The notes: a model not told the origin generated them from the sequence alone. Numbered from the stretch's first letter, positions 22,030 to 35,950 are shown. The stretch: 64,000 nt of DNA from Sclerodactyla briareus (GCA_026419785.1 JAODTK010003555.1:248001-312000), one strand, 5' to 3'. Made by a program: numbers and translations.

Positions 22030-23660
22030 TTGAGTGGTTGGAATACACCTCAAACATCGTGGAATCCTGTTACCTTTACTACTTCAGTTGTATAATCAGC
22101 AATGATCAGTGTTAGTATTATTCACATTTGTTGTATAATTAAAGGCTATAATGAGACAACAGGTCACTTTTTCTAACCAATCGGAAACGGCGCAGCGAAA
22201 TATGACAGAATGTCCACCAAGTCACGCCAGATCAAACGACATCCGTTCGTACCCTTCGTACGTGCATGTCCACAGTACTGTCTCCCACCTATACAAGGTA
22301 GGGATATGCCACTCACTGGTGCACATTGCAGCAACGAATCTCCCGAAAAGCAGGGCAAACCGTGAAGACTAAAGCAAGAAGGAAAAAGGAGTAATGAAAA
22401 AAATCGATAATTATCACTTTTTTCTCTCTGTCTCTTTATACGACCTCTGAAAGACGACCCCAAGTTTCCGATACTAACCCCATCAAAAACAACTCCTTTG
22501 TTACCTTGTAGGCTTCTGGAGCACACGTGCTATAGGACGGTATACATTATGCAATCCATAACCCTAAGTTGGCCTTGTATTATCCGTTTATTTCAGCTTA
22601 ATCAGCTGCAGTTTTCACCCTCATTGTTTACTCGTTTCACTATAGTCCAACGTTTTACCAGTTGCGCTACATCTAGGCTCCGTTTGCCGTTCCGACATCT
22701 CCACACACGTAAAGTGTCCTGATAACTGGCTCATTGCGACTCACCGCAATACAACAGCCACAGATGTGTTACTCTTCTAGCCTACATTCAGCACTAGGAT
22801 TCAACCTCACTCCGGCATTCTCCTGCCAGCTCGAGTTTCAACTCTCTCGCGTTTCCTCCTCGCCTCCTGCTAGCCCCCCAGAGCACGGTATCACAGGGTC
22901 CGCACTCACGTTCCGCATAGTTACCGGACAGCCTCGCAACTCACCAACATTATTGCCAACCTATTCTACGACGCTGCACCTTCGTACGGCCATGACGTGA
23001 CCACATACAACTTTATTTAGACAACGTCTATCCTGCACTCACACCCTGCTTGTGTGTATATCTCTACCACGCCCCGTGTCCCGTATTTTTTTCTGCTTGT
23101 TATCTTATCAGCATCCGACGTCATCACTGGCCATGCCATCCATCCAAAGAAAGTGGAGGATCATCGCTACCACAGCACACCACAATCCAGAAGACCCTTA
23201 GTACGGATATTTTTTTTAGCCATGGATACTGGCCACATCCTTCGTGTTGCTAAACACGGAGGGCGAACTTCCTGAAGTACCTGGGTTAATGTAGGTCCTC
23301 CACTCCAATCAATACCTATATCACTTAACAAGCGCCACTGCCCCAGTGATTCGATGTTATCGTGTAGCTAAACTGTCAGCCAACTTCGTTCCGACACATT
23401 GACATAATTACAACAACGCCACTACCTCCGGTGATTCGATTTCTAATCCGTTTAGCTTTTGGTGACGGTATTCCCTTCACAATACATTACCACTAGCACC
23501 CTTAACTCTAATTCAAAAAATACTTATCGTCTCGTACGGTGTAATCCCCTCTATCTCTCTTATGGCTAGGGAAGGCGTTTTTTTTGTCCTCTGGTTGAAA
23601 ACATCTCACCTTTTTCATTCTTTTTCTCAATAGTTTTCGGTGTTCAGCTCTGAACAGCTA
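22030..23660. other. No gene recognised
   Basis: This is the position where the integrase core and other Polinton genes would be expected upstream on the minus strand, but nothing recognisable was found. A 117-codon minus frame at 22173-22526 has no family features. A T run at about 23579-23586 and general low complexity were noted. Confidence 0.45.
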
Positions 23661-23664
23661 TATA

Positions 23665-23940
23665 CTATCTATATGCGCCAAGATAGCGCTTTCCGTCAAT
23701 CCCGATATACTTACTGCCATTGTAGCCACAGGTTGTATTAAAAATCCTCACAGATCCCGAATTACCACTGGTGGATTTGAGACGAGGCCGCAAAAATGCG
23801 TTGGCCAGGGCACCTCGGGATCTGACAGTCAACGGATAAGAAATCACGACATTTCCGATCAGCATTTCGAATTGTCCCTCCAACTGAGCTTGTCGAATCT
23901 CCAACCGTCTTTAGTGGTCCCTTCCTTGGCTTTTAAGATC
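23665..23940 (-). CDS. Unknown open frame near the Polinton remnant
   Basis: A minus-strand frame of about 80 codons ends with a TAG at about 23665. It includes QFEMLIGNVVISYPLTVRSR, then GALANAF, and a C-terminal part rich in Gly, Ser and Tyr with GYNGSKYIGIDGKRYLG. The alternating hydrophobic pattern could be beta-rich. It lies on the same strand as the Polinton-type genes, about 1.6 kb upstream of the integrase piece. I do not recognise it. A minor structural protein of the same element is one possibility, a chance frame another. Confidence 0.25.
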
Positions 23941-26819
23941 GGTCCTAAATAGCCTATTTCTTAAAATTTCGTTTGGGTTTAGTCTGTAACCGTAAATAGC
24001 ATTGCGCAGGATCATTAGGCAATTGAATGACCTAAGGGATGCACATTATTACGGAGTCGCCACGTTGACAACTCCTCACATGGAAACGATTGCCCATGCT
24101 CGCTGCAAGTCCGACCTTCCTCATTGACACCCAGCAAAAGGCAATGTGGTTGTCGACACTACCGTACGACTGTCGTGGCACTCATCAAATATATTTCTTC
24201 ACGAGACAGTTAGGATAGTGGTGACTAAACTATTATCACATATTCTCACGGCGTACTGCGTTAAACGTAAGTGGAACTGCTGGTCTATAACGTCAGTGTG
24301 ACCGTGTCGCCTCTGTATAGTAAAAAAAAAAAAAACACGTCGAGTGAATTACCATACTGAACTAGATTCCTCCTCTTGCCGCGTCGTCCATATTTTTACT
24401 TGCCTCATTAAAACACTGTGTAACGAAAAATCGCCATCCATGAAAAACATAAACGGAATATTCCAGGGGCGAAGCCAGCTTTTAATGTGTGTTTTCTTTT
24501 TTCCCATTTTCGCTTATTACATATCAAGATTTTTTTGTTTCCGAGGAGACAAAACTTAGTAATATCCCCGTCGGTATGAATGTTCTAATACATTTATTGA
24601 ACATTGCATGTTGATCAACTCAAGCACGTGTCCCATAATAGGCACTAACATCCAATAATGTATGATCAGCTGAATGATAGGGGACAGGAACCAGTAGAGG
24701 TAGTTTTGAACACTCAGATTAATCAATAACGCAACCTGCAATAAACGGATGCGGGCGTAGACTTCAGAAAAGAAGAATTAAGAAAGAGACCTCGGGATAT
24801 TCATGTTTAATTTTTCTTCGAAACCATCTGAGCTGTGTGCTGAAGCTGTGAGGAAGGTAATTGGATTATTGGCTTGCTAAGAATGTACTGATCAGTTGCT
24901 TGATAATATATTGTTCTCAGCTTTAAGCAGCGGTGAGACCTCCACCTGGAGTGTTTGGAGGCAGCAGGTTTGGGTATGATTGCCATAGATGCAGTGATCG
25001 GAGACCACGGATTCGGACAGTTTTGAAGATAACTATATACCGAGAAGAAATCGTAGGATAACACTCTTACCGAATAAATGAAATGAATGAATATCGAAAG
25101 TTAGAGGAACACTGATGTGACGCACGCACTCCTGTCAGGAACCTCGCGTGTAAATACCTTTACACTACGGGATAACCATGTTCCAGATTGAAACCCTCCG
25201 CATTTTACACATTCACAATGGGCATGGTTCACTTGGACGGATAACTGCTTGCGTAAGTCGTAATGGGACGAGACAATTTGTTTTGACCCAGATAAAACAA
25301 TAACCAGGAAATGATTTCAGGCATAGTTAAGCAAAATACGTCGTTCTCTATCGTTCGAGAAGATATCTGCGGCGTCTGTGTTATCCGTGTAATCTAACCA
25401 TAAAAATTCAAATTTACAATCCTCGTACCACAAGTCATCATGACAGAAAAAGTAGAGATACTACTGTAAAAGTGTAGCTTTTTATTTATGAACCGTCTTT
25501 ACAATTAACACTCGCGAAAAAGAAATGGCTGTATTGAATCTTGCATGAACTGTTCATTTGGAGCACAATCTTAAATTCGTGGAAATTACAAATTATCGTG
25601 TTGTTTCATGTAAACGCAACATTTACACAAATGGAATGCCCACACATTTCGGGAGAGGTGTACTAATTCAACAACGTGTCGTTATGGAATATATACATTT
25701 TTTGGAGAGTACCACACCAGGGAGGCCAACCTTACCGCAAGAATGTGTTCATTAGTGGCTAAGACTACCCTAGCCTCATTCGAAACAGAAAACATTATAT
25801 ACTAGGCCTAACTATAACGATACCCAAGCAGAGAACGCCTTGCTTTACCTGGGAATTGGAGTTCATAGTTTAATATTGTTTTCAATCATACCAATTTAGT
25901 ATTGGTTTTTCATTCCATCAATGCATCTGTTATTTAGACAGTTTTATGGCAGCTTTCGTCCAAAAAATTAACAGACTGTTAGAATTTGTTCTAATTATGA
26001 GCGTCACATTCATGTCTATAGACAACTGTTTATTCGTGCTAGGAAAGTGTTATCCAAGTTATTATAATTTTCTGGATAACTGCTGGGATTTAGTTTGTTC
26101 CTATGACGATAGCAATAGTTACAGTTACTGATCAAAGGTGGTCGCATCGAAAAAGTCTGCATGAGAGTGGCGATGGAAAATATGAATCGTCGATAAATCT
26201 GAACAAGGAATATGACTGCGAAAAACTTGACCGTTTACCTACTTGGGAACCCTGAGTTTTATACCCTAGGCGTGTAGTGTTAAGAAACACGTGTTACGCT
26301 TCATCATAGACAACATGTTTCTGACTAACTTACCGCTGTTCTTAGGCCGCCAAAATTTTCCTTTCCGTTTTTGTAATTGTCATTTAATTTTCTCTGATTT
26401 GTCAGCTTCCACACTTTAAAATTACTTAATCAATCTTTCATCAACAAACTGAACCCATCACTAACACCAAGTTGGACGTAATAAAATGAGCTGAACTCTG
26501 AGATTCGGCATCTTGGCAACATAATCGTCCGCGGCACTTCCAGCTGTCGAGCAGGTCAGAAAATCTGACGAAATATATCTCCCAAGTAGCCCGCCCTCTT
26601 TATTTTTTTTTCTCAATAATCACTCCAGCCACTACACTAATTGCTAATAGTTGGAATAATATGAGAAGCTTTGAGCTCCCCAGGCTAGACTGAAAGCTGC
26701 GTCTAGCCAACTGGTTCTCTCTGTGAATTGTAATAGAAAAAGAATAAAAATACTGGTCAATTGATGCGGCCAAATGTTTACGGGGGTTTGATCTGTAGTC
26801 CTAAAATGTTGTAAATATC
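23941..26819. other. No gene seen
   Basis: Anonymous DNA with an A run at about 24322-24334. Short open frames, such as a hydrophobic 61-codon minus frame at 24556-24741, lack exon borders or family motifs. Confidence 0.5.
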
Positions 26820-26854
26820 ATATATATATAGATATATATATGTAGATAATATAT

Positions 26855-26898
<44 letters not shown>

Positions 26899-26966
26899 AT
26901 AATATATATATATATATATATCTATTAGATATATAGATATATATATATATTATATATATATATATT
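26820..26966. repeat. (AT)n microsatellite
   Basis: Nearly pure alternating TA with occasional G, C or TT breaks over about 147 bp. Self-complementary and likely to form cruciforms. Confidence 0.95.
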
Positions 26967-28049
26967 AAGTAATTGACAATCAGATACATACGGAAACGAG
27001 CCTTTTACTTTTCACATGTTGGTGCGTTCCAGCTCATTTATCTGCGATACCCCGCCCGCAGACTGGACAAAGAGACAACGGTTGTCTGAAGGAAATATCA
27101 CGCTTACCGAGTTGTCCCTCAGTCAGAATGTTTCAATGGCGCTTCCCCCCTTGTATCCACACGTGTTTATAGCTGAGCCAATTGGTCAATGCGTTTTTTT
27201 TTAATATGTTCAACGCACACAGTAGGTGGAACTATTTTACCGCGTGACAGACAGCGGCGCACTCCCGCCCCCCCCCCAAAATGATGTTTAACACAAACAG
27301 GAGGAAGGACTCCTATGAACGCAATATACTGTTTGGACTTCGCGCTCAATACTTCTCCTCCAAGTGTCCAACAGTTTGAATCGGAGGATCTAATCATGAA
27401 AATTTGTCAATATTATAGGAACCAATATTACATACAGATGGTTCTGAGTAAAATGCCAAAAATAATCTAAAAGTTTTTTTGTTCTTATAGAAATTTGTTA
27501 AACCGATTAGGATTCGACTACTGTACAATTGATGTTCTTGTCAAGAGCGCTGGTATCACACGTACACGAACTACATGTGGCTTAATGCAAACCAACTATC
27601 AAAATGCACGTCATCATAAGGGGGTCCGATGACTGTACGGAGCTATCCTGCACCGAGCAGAGTTTCCCAGATAATTGACCCCGGCCAGCCGATGCACCCT
27701 TCTCGTGACAACTTTGATACAGTAGCGACATGGAATGAACAGCGGGGTATATACAACTCTGCGCTACCTGACCAAACCTGATTTTAATGACCTGCTATCT
27801 CAATCGTAATACCCGTTTGTTCCTTGTCATTAACCCTGTTAACTGGCATATGACTATTGCATGTGGGTACTTTCAGTGATTTGTACCTATGTAATCGGTC
27901 TTGCGTTTACAACACCGGTCAATTTGAATTTTGACCACGGCTAGTTCAACAAGATACTTTACAATTCTGTTTGGTCTCAGCGTGACACGGAAAATTCTTT
28001 AGGGATACAAAAGAGAAAATGTTTCTTACAAAAAACTGTACGAAACACT
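26967..28049. other. No gene seen
   Basis: Anonymous DNA with a C run near 27269-27278. No exon-like or element-like signal was noticed. Confidence 0.45.
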
Positions 28050-28055
28050 TATCTA

Positions 28056-28086
<31 letters not shown>

Positions 28087-28169
28087 ATCTATCTATCTAT
28101 CTATCTATCGTCTATCTATCTATCATCTATCATCTATCTATCTATCTATCTACTATCTATCTACTATCT

Positions 28170-28207
<38 letters not shown>

Positions 28208-28208
28208 G
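28050..28208. repeat. (TCTA)n microsatellite
   Basis: TCTA/ATCT tetranucleotide repeat over about 159 bp, with several units shortened by one base (ATCTA, ATC). A second array of the same unit lies at 45055-45160. Confidence 0.95.
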
Positions 28209-29180
28209 AAACGATTGTGAAAATCTGTTGCCCCGTACTTTTGGAGAAACGTAATCTAGTGGTAGAGATCGCACTTTTCAGCGAACTTTTTCGATGGATG
28301 CTTCTCTCCGGCCGAACGGTTTTGTGATAGTTGCTTTGTCCGAGATTACCCATAAGATACCCAGGGTAGTCATAGCTCTGTTTCTCCATAGGTCCCTATG
28401 GGGTGGGGTGTGGGGCATTAACATGCAGTTCATTTATTTGTAAACGAACTCGCTGTTGTTGTTCATGTCCATCATGCCAATCCAGTGGTTCGCGCTACAA
28501 AATCATTGAGGGGGAATTCCCTCCCATTTTCAACATCGCAGCCTAAATCGACAATGTGCTGATGGGAACTCACTGCTCTATTTCACAGTTGTTCGCGCTA
28601 GCACTTGACCAATCGTTTTTTGTGCTGTTGAGTATTTCGTTTTCTGTTGGGTGTAAAATTTATGAGTGGTCAAGGTGAGATGGAGGTCGGGGGTGGCTCT
28701 GGATCTTCTCCGTTTGCCGGGGAGTCCCTCGAATGACCCGTTAACGGGCAAATGCAGAAGTCGCCCCTGCATCGGCTGCACTGCCCATAAGACCACCCCA
28801 TGTCAACTACTTCCCTTCAAGAGACAGACTACCTTAGCTGATACAAACCAAGAAAACCTGATGATTGCTTTTCATGTGATAACTCATGGGGATGCTGAGA
28901 TTTGGTGAAGCCCTGGTTAGAGGGCAACTGAGAACATTTTACTTTCGTCTCCATATGGCCTCCTCTGGTCAACGCTCCTTTCCGCGTGTATGCCTCACGT
29001 AATTTTAAAACATTTACCCTTGTTTACCAGAACGGTTGTGTTAATTCGACGCATGTACTGCACACAATTTAATTCATTTCAATTCACTGAAAATGATTAT
29101 ACCAATCATGTGCGTTGAATATGGAAAATATTAACCCCCATCGAACAAGTGTGGTGGAGGTATTACATGAAATGGAGAAC
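28209..29180. other. No gene seen
   Basis: Anonymous DNA. Overlapping frames on both strands near 28578-28908 (72 and 80 codons) show no family features. Confidence 0.45.
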
Positions 29181-29184
29181 ATAC

Positions 29185-29206
29185 CATCCACCTCTCTCGC
29201 TTCTGG
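29185..29206 (-). CDS. Candidate 22-nt microexon
   Basis: On the minus strand a strong acceptor CTTCTTTTTTCTTTCAG precedes CCAGAAGCGAGAGAGGTGG plus ATG, followed by donor GTATGT. The signals are better than average for this window, but a 22-nt exon cannot be tested for coding. It resembles in spacing the candidate at 29544-29568. No flanking larger exon was recognised. Confidence 0.25.
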
Positions 29207-29316
29207 CTGAAAGAAAAAAGAAGGTTGCAGAGGTTCATCTAAGTGTTAGTTACTTTCAAATACCTCACTTCTAGGGCAATGTGAACAAAAAAAAAAATAA
29301 TAGCAGAGGAAGCATA

Positions 29317-29790
29317 TACCAACCATGTACAGTTTGATCATAGAAAAACTAACCCTGTGTAAATATATGTGTGACAAAAGTCACACCATAGTCATTCCTG
29401 TATTAAGAATTTGATTATGAATTAATGTACATTTCATACTCTGCCTCTCAACTACATTCGAAACAACCGTTGTTACGTGAAATAAGAACAATGAAATACT
29501 TTCTCCCGCGTCTGCAAAACGCAAAATAGAATAATGAACATACCTCCGCCTTGGCCAAGTTTGTCCTGCTGTGAGAGAATAAAGTATGTACAGACATTTA
29601 TGATTTGAAATTGTTATTCGCTTCGATGTTTTTTTTAATTTTAAGCCATTGAAGTTCATGTACAGTTTGAAAATTATTATCCCCCGTGTAAACCTATTTG
29701 TAGCAGAAGTTATCCCATCGCCAGTTCTTTTCACAAAATGATAATTGAATATGAATTAGAATGAATTAGAAAGAGGACATACCTCCATCA
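29317..29790. repeat. Imperfect duplication, spacing about 340 bp
   Basis: CATGTACAGTTTGA occurs at about 29325 and again at about 29659, each followed within 25 bases by a C-rich GTGTAAA step and later by a CATTCC/CAGTTC-like word. Words of the form AGAAT.A..AACATACCTCC recur at about 29528 and 29765. The duplication includes the donor-like CATACCTCC (minus strand GGAGGTATG) signals. Confidence 0.45.
29544..29568 (-). CDS. Candidate microexon with NAGNAG acceptor
   Basis: On the minus strand ACTTTATTCTCTCACAG is followed by CAGGACAAACTTGGCCAAGG and CGGAG, then donor GTATGT. The acceptor is a CAGCAG tandem, so the exon could be 25 or 22 nt. The second value equals the length of the candidate at 29185-29206. 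The sequence alone cannot show that it is used. Confidence 0.25.
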
Positions 29791-29799
29791 TTGTGTTGT

Positions 29800-31860
29800 G
29801 AAATAGATAGAAGGGCTTACAAGGTTCAATTGAAGAGTTCCTAAGCTATATATATTCAAATGGTAAACTCAACCCACCCTGCCTGAAAGTACAACCACTA
29901 TTGCTCCATACACCAATCGTTGAGCTATAAAATGATATAAGATATACGTTGGTCATACCACATATTAGGCCGGTCTATCGTTGTGTTAGTTTTTCACATC
30001 TTAGTGGGATCATACAAGCACTGAGCCCACGTGTACGCAGTGTTGACTGCTTGGGGGTTGCAACTTGTTTTCCAATACAGCATAAGAATTGCTCTCCGGT
30101 TTAGGACGTTACCCTTGTACGTGATTATGTAGTTTGCTCTCCTAACCCAGGACATCTCCATAACGATCGGTTTGCGCGTTTTGACGTGTTTGATATCCTT
30201 AGGACATCCCCTTTGCGGTGTATCCGATTTTATTCTTTCAAGTGTCCAGTGTACTTAACATGTCTCTTGTCCTTTTACATGCCTCTGTAGCGAAGCGATC
30301 TAGCATGAATTTCTATGGCTTCAAACGGCCGCCAAGGAAACATACCTATATCATATACTTGTCCCAGACAAAACGATTACGACCCTAATGTAGCCTATAT
30401 ACCCTCCTGTACAACGGACCCCACCATAACTACTGATGGATGGTACGTTATGAAGTGTTGACGAAGTTCATAGTCCATCTGTCCAAAAAATTATGCCTAC
30501 GTGATCCTTATTTTCCTTGTCACGGCCCCAACCCATGCTGATAAGAAGTAAATGGTGATGAAACGTGGTTTCAATGATCAGGAGGGATCAATTATCAGGG
30601 ATGCAACCTCACATTTCTACCAACACTGCTGCGACCGACTCACCAATAACACTCTCTCTCTCTCCGCAGTAAACATTGTGATAAAATAACATGCTTAACT
30701 CCAAGAGACACAACGACCACAGTGCTTACTATAGGTACGAGGGTCGACCTCGCGCCGGGCTAGCTCGTCCGGGCTATAGTGCAACATATCACAGTAGATA
30801 GGACCGTTGGCCAAAAAGCTTCGATTGTCCAATTGTACATGCAAACTCTAGACCCTGGTTTTCACACTAGGAGCGCCCATCGCAACGCAATATGAGTATA
30901 TACTGATTGATGCTTCTATGGGTGTCTGATCAGGGGCCAAACAAGCTGACACAAACTCTTTTATTGATTCGGGGCAAAGCAAATTGAGAGAAAGGGGATG
31001 CAGAAGGACGTTAATAAGTGGTAGTCATTTTGACCCGATCACGGCTGTATACAGCTATGTCACTCAGGAATCAACCCACAGCTAGTACGATAAGGCTAAT
31101 GAAAATTGCTTGACAGAACTCGGTTGTGTTGCCCTATTTACTTGTCCGTTCCTCAAACTTCCGTTGTTCATTTGTCCCGACGACACGGAAAATATATTAA
31201 ATGCAACTTTGCAACGTGCTATAAACTGAAACATATGTACTCACCGAGAGGGCTCTTCTACCTGACCAGTCCTTAATTAGGAGAAAGTAAGAACAAGGTC
31301 AGTGAGAATATTAGTAAGGAGGTGAGGCCATTTTGAATGTCAGCGTACGAAATGTGCCGTTCTCATCGAACCTGCTATAATTGAACAAAACAACCAAACA
31401 TGACCACGTTGTTGGGACCTGCCAAAAATGCAGCAAACAAACATTTAATGTATTCTACATTGTTTCGCTGCAGTGTCAATTGGTAGGATGGATCTTCCAA
31501 AGACACCTTAACTACATCACCGCGGAACCATAGACATTCTGATCTCAGATAGCTACCATGGTGATATGACTGTCGAGATGACACCTAAGTAACACACGTC
31601 CGCTGAAGTAGTGGGTACTAACTACAACACACTGTCCTTCTGTGGCTTGAGAGTTTTGCAACAACTTACATGAACTTTGTCTTTTTCATGATTGAGTTAA
31701 GCATGAGTGCCGCGATTTTTCCAACGTGTTTCCAATTTAAACAGAGCGCCATGTGTCAGAGTAAAGAGTGAACAATAAACGCACACGTGCGTTTCATCCG
31801 CATGAAGATGATAATCAAACCTAGCGATCTATAAGGCACAGAGTCTAAAATGTGTACAGA
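29800..31860. other. No gene seen
   Basis: Anonymous DNA up to the start of the composite tandem array. A short CT run (about 30651-30662) is present. Confidence 0.5.
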
Positions 31861-32371
31861 TTAACCAGAACGGGTACCGCGATAGATATCATAGATCTGT
31901 TGGAAATAGGACTTGAACCAAGGGAGAGCAATAGCCACAAACCCACAAGCGGCGCGTAGTCTGTCTATCAACAGGCCGTGATGTGCATTGGGTGGTGTGT
32001 CGAACACAGCTGATAGGTAAAAAAGAGTTACGCAGAAACACACACTTCGATTATCAAGTGACGAGAGGAGTCATTTTTAACTTTGAAACTTTCTGATTGT
32101 GAGTGAGAAATCTATCGAGAAGCTTTAGCGGATTAATATGAGATATAGGTCTGTAGGTGTGTAAGGAACAGGTGTCTAATGCCGACATCTTGAGGATTGG
32201 GGTCACAAGAGCATTTTTGAAACTGGACTGCCCGAACAAGCGACATGTTTGAACTAGTCTGGAAGAAAATTGGAACAACAGTGGGATCAATGCACCCTTG
32301 ACGTGGCCTCGTAAGTGCCTGATCCGAACCACATGGCTTCGATTGGAATCCAGAATAGAATTTCCTAACAA
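31861..32371 (-). pseudogene. LINE reverse transcriptase fragment, array unit 1
   Basis: The minus strand reads FKNALVTPILKMSALD, then TYRPIS and LKLLDRFLTHN, and after a frame change AVFDT, HHGLLIDRLR and LPWFKSYFQ. This is the order of the CR1/L2-type reverse transcriptase finger and palm segments. Only here does the LINE continue past the unit border at about 31952, to 31861. In units 2 and 3 it is cut at that point and joined to the previous unit. Stops and frame changes make it non-functional. Confidence 0.8.
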
Positions 32372-33489
32372 CAGTTTAGAACAGCAAGGTAAGTCTCAAA
32401 GCTTGAGGTAGCAGTAAGACCCACCCCTTTGATTCGGGTTTCTTCTGTATCATAGTTAGTTTGCAATTGATAATTTCTTATTTAAAAACAAAAACCTGCT
32501 GGACTCGTTACACAGATGAGTAAACGCAATCGCATGTAGATTGTCCGGATAATTCTGTGTCGTCTGAGCGAAACTAACACATTCCGTGAACACGGAACGT
32601 GGATGACGGGGAAGGTATTGCTCCAATACTCAACAGTTCGTGGCTTTATAGTACCAGGGATGGGTATTGTTGTTTGTGCCAAATTAATGCTAGTTCCGAG
32701 TAGTTTCAGCCTTCCGAAGCAGAGCTGAAATCCTTCATGACACGAATATAACATTGCTCCCACTAGGGTAGTGGGTTTTCGCCGAGTGAGTAGATGGATC
32801 CCATTATGTTTCGAACTGATCTATTCATTAGTTTAGGGAGTGATCGGAACAACAGGGCCAAAAATTATAAAAGGTGAAATTTTCGACAACCAATAGATTC
32901 GATGGGTTGAGAGTGTGAAACAAACTACAGTGGTGGTGTATTTCGATCCTCATTGGGATCAAAGCTAACTTATAATTCCGTTTTGAATACTGGTAACCGA
33001 TAATGTTTCACGTGGTATTCCCGGCAGGGTTGTTCACTTACCCGTTCACTGTAAAATGAAAATAATTTCTTTAAAAAAAAAAATATGAACATCAGATAAG
33101 TACTTCGTGAATTCTTTGAGAAAAGTGTGAACAATTTAGTTGCAGAATTATAGATCACAACTGAAACTTGCCGCTCCCAATCACCCAGCGTTAATCACGC
33201 AAGGAGTTCCAGCCTGGGCAAGACCCCCGCTGGGAGAACCCAGTCCATCTGGTAATGTACCGACAACACCGCTGGACAGATTCGTTACATGGGGCAACTA
33301 ATTTCACACACCTTCTTGAGACATCGACACCCGTCCTACCAGCGGGGGCCAAGAATAACAGTGAAGGGAGGTAGTTGATAAAATCGCAGTTTCCGCCCCA
33401 GTTCAGCAGTGGTTTTACGACTCACTAGAACATAGCAGCACGGGAAGCACAATAGAGACCGAAATGCGGAGTTAGGTTTCCCATGAAGA

Positions 33490-33990
33490 GCGCGTAGTCT
33501 GTCTATCAACAGGCCATGGTGTGCAGTGTCGAAAGCAGCCGATAGGCAAGAAGAGTACCAAAACACACACCACCTTCTATTATTAAGGGAGACGAGGAGG
33601 TCATTTTTAACTTTACTGAGTTGTGAGTGAGAAATCCTTTCGAGAAGCTTCAGCGATTAGATATAGGTCTGGAGGTGCATTCAAAGGAAAAAGGTGTCTA
33701 TGCTGACATCTTGAGGATCGGGTCAAAAGAGGCATTTTGAAAACGGCACTGCCCGCGACAAGCGACATGTTGACCTAGTCTGGAGAAAGTGACAACAGGG
33801 GATTGCAATGCACACTGACGTGCCTGGTAAGTGCCTGATCCGAACCACATGGCTTCGAATCGGAAATCCAGAAAGATTTCCGAACAACAGTTCAGAGAAA
33901 CAGCAAGGGAAAGGAGCAAAGCGTGAGGTAAGCAGTAAGAACCACCCCATTTTGATTGGGATTTCTTATGTATCATGTTAGTTTGCAATT
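33490..33990 (-). pseudogene. LINE reverse transcriptase fragment, array unit 2
   Basis: The same LINE segment as in unit 1 is shorter at its downstream end. LSAAFDTAHHGLLIDRLRA is readable, but the WF-S-Y segment is replaced by unrelated unit sequence at the array junction near 33488. The upstream part, equivalent to the TPILKMSA motif, is present but with different indels. Confidence 0.75.
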
Positions 33991-35580
33991 GATAATTTCT
34001 TTATTAACAAAAACCTTGCTGCACTCGTTACAAAGATGGCAATGACAAGTGTATCAATGGAGGCGAACAGATATACCACGGGCTAGCAGAGTCATACCTA
34101 AATAACACCGAAAAGTTCTTGGGTCACCATTCATTAATCATGACAAGGGAATATGCTGTTTAGACAGAGGGGGAATTGAATAACTGTTTTAACCCGTTTA
34201 CTCTGGGACTCCGTACATGTTTTTGTGGACATGAAGCCAAGACTTATTCCACATGCGTTCGAAGCGACATTCGCTTCCTTGGTGACTGGATAGACCCTGT
34301 TGTGTACCAGTGTGTGCGCTCAGCCGGATGGTAACGAATCTGGATGACGATGGTGCATGTAGCAGGATTGATTGTCAGTGTTGTTGAAGGCGTACACGTG
34401 CATCAACGTGCATATATGATAGAGCTTCCACACAGTGAGGCCTGGTACCGATCATTGTTTTTAATGGTGCCTGATCTATTCAATATTCATGAGTGGAAGT
34501 AACCGGGGAAGAAAAGGTTCAAAAGTTTTCTTGTTAAACGCAATTATGGAGATTAGATGTCCGTGAATATCTGTGGTGTCTAGCGAAAACTACACAATCC
34601 AGTGGAAAAACGGAAAGTGGAGACGGGAGGTATTTGCTCCACCACTCAGGCAGTTATGCTCTATAGTCAACCAGGGGGTTTACGCTGTTGTTAAGTGTGT
34701 GTGTTTTGTGCCAATTGATATTTGAGATGTTGTTTACGATTAGTTGCAACCTTGCGAAGCAAAAGAGTGAAATCCTTCATGACACAAGAATATAACATTG
34801 CTCGCACTAGAGTAAGTGGGTCCACAGCGTGCGTTGAGGATCCAATTTTATTTCAAAATGATCTATTTACTATCAGGATCGGTATATTCTATGCGTGTTG
34901 TGTCCAAAATTAAAGATGTGAAAATTTGACAAACAAACCATAGATATGCGATGTGTGTGAGAGTGTGAACAACTACAGTGGGGTGTATTTTCGATCTCAT
35001 TGGGATCAACAGCGAGAACTTATTATTCCGTGTTGAATAATGGTACCATTAAGGTTTCACTGTGGTGATATATTCATTCGGCGTTTGTTCACTTACCCGT
35101 TTACATGTAAAATGAAATAATTTATTCATAAATATGAAATCAGAAAAGTATTACGGTGCACTCATTACTGTCAGTTCTTGTCCGACTTTCTGAGTCTTTA
35201 TTATTAAAAGAAAGTGTGAACATTTCAGTTGCAGAATATTATATTCACTAACTGAGCTTGCCGCTCCCAATCACCCAGCGTTCTCCAGACAAGCGTTTAT
35301 GCCTGGGCAAGACCCGTGGGAGAACCACAGTCCATCGGGTAATTGGGACGACAAACACTCACCTGGAAAGATTCGTTTGCAGGGCAACAACTTTCATCAC
35401 ACCTCTTGAGACATTCGACCAAACCCGATCCTACCAGCGGGGGCCAAAGATACAGGAAGGGAGGGTAGTGAAAATACCAGTTCCGCCCCTGTTCAGCAGC
35501 GAGCTTCCACGACTCACTAGAACATAGCAGCACGGGGAGCACAATAGAGACCAAAACGCGGAGTTTCGGTTCCCATGCGA

Positions 35581-35950
35581 GCGCGTGTCTGTCATCAAAA
35601 GGCCAGGGGTTGTAGTGTCGAAAGCAGCCGATAGGTCATGAAGAGTTACCCGAACAACACCTTCTATTAGTAAGTGAGAGAGGAGGTCATTTTTAACTTT
35701 ACTGAGTTGTGAGTGAGAAATCCTTCGAGAAGCTTCAGCGGATTAGATATAGGTCTGTAGGTGTGTAAGGAACATGTTGTCCAATGCCGACCGACATCTT
35801 GAGGATTGGGGTCACAAGAGCATTTTTGAAACTGGACCTTGCCCGAGTTCAAGCGACATGTTGATAGTCTGGAGAAAATTGACAACAGGGGATCAATGCA
35901 CACCTTGACGATTTAGAATCGAAGAGATTTCTGAACAACAGGTTCAGAAA
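35581..35950 (-). pseudogene. LINE reverse transcriptase fragment, array unit 3
   Basis: This third copy contains a TYRPISNPLKLLEGFLTHN stretch in the 78-codon minus frame at 35667-35903. It ends at the same junction as unit 2 (about 35580). The shared breakpoint shows that the LINE piece was amplified as part of the unit, not inserted three times. Confidence 0.75.

Noticed and set aside
22173..22526. 117-codon minus frame as the integrase core
   Set aside because: No D,D-35-E spacing or zinc-binding module could be seen in it.
28050..28208. CRISPR-like array
   Set aside because: It is a tetranucleotide microsatellite with no spacers, in animal DNA.
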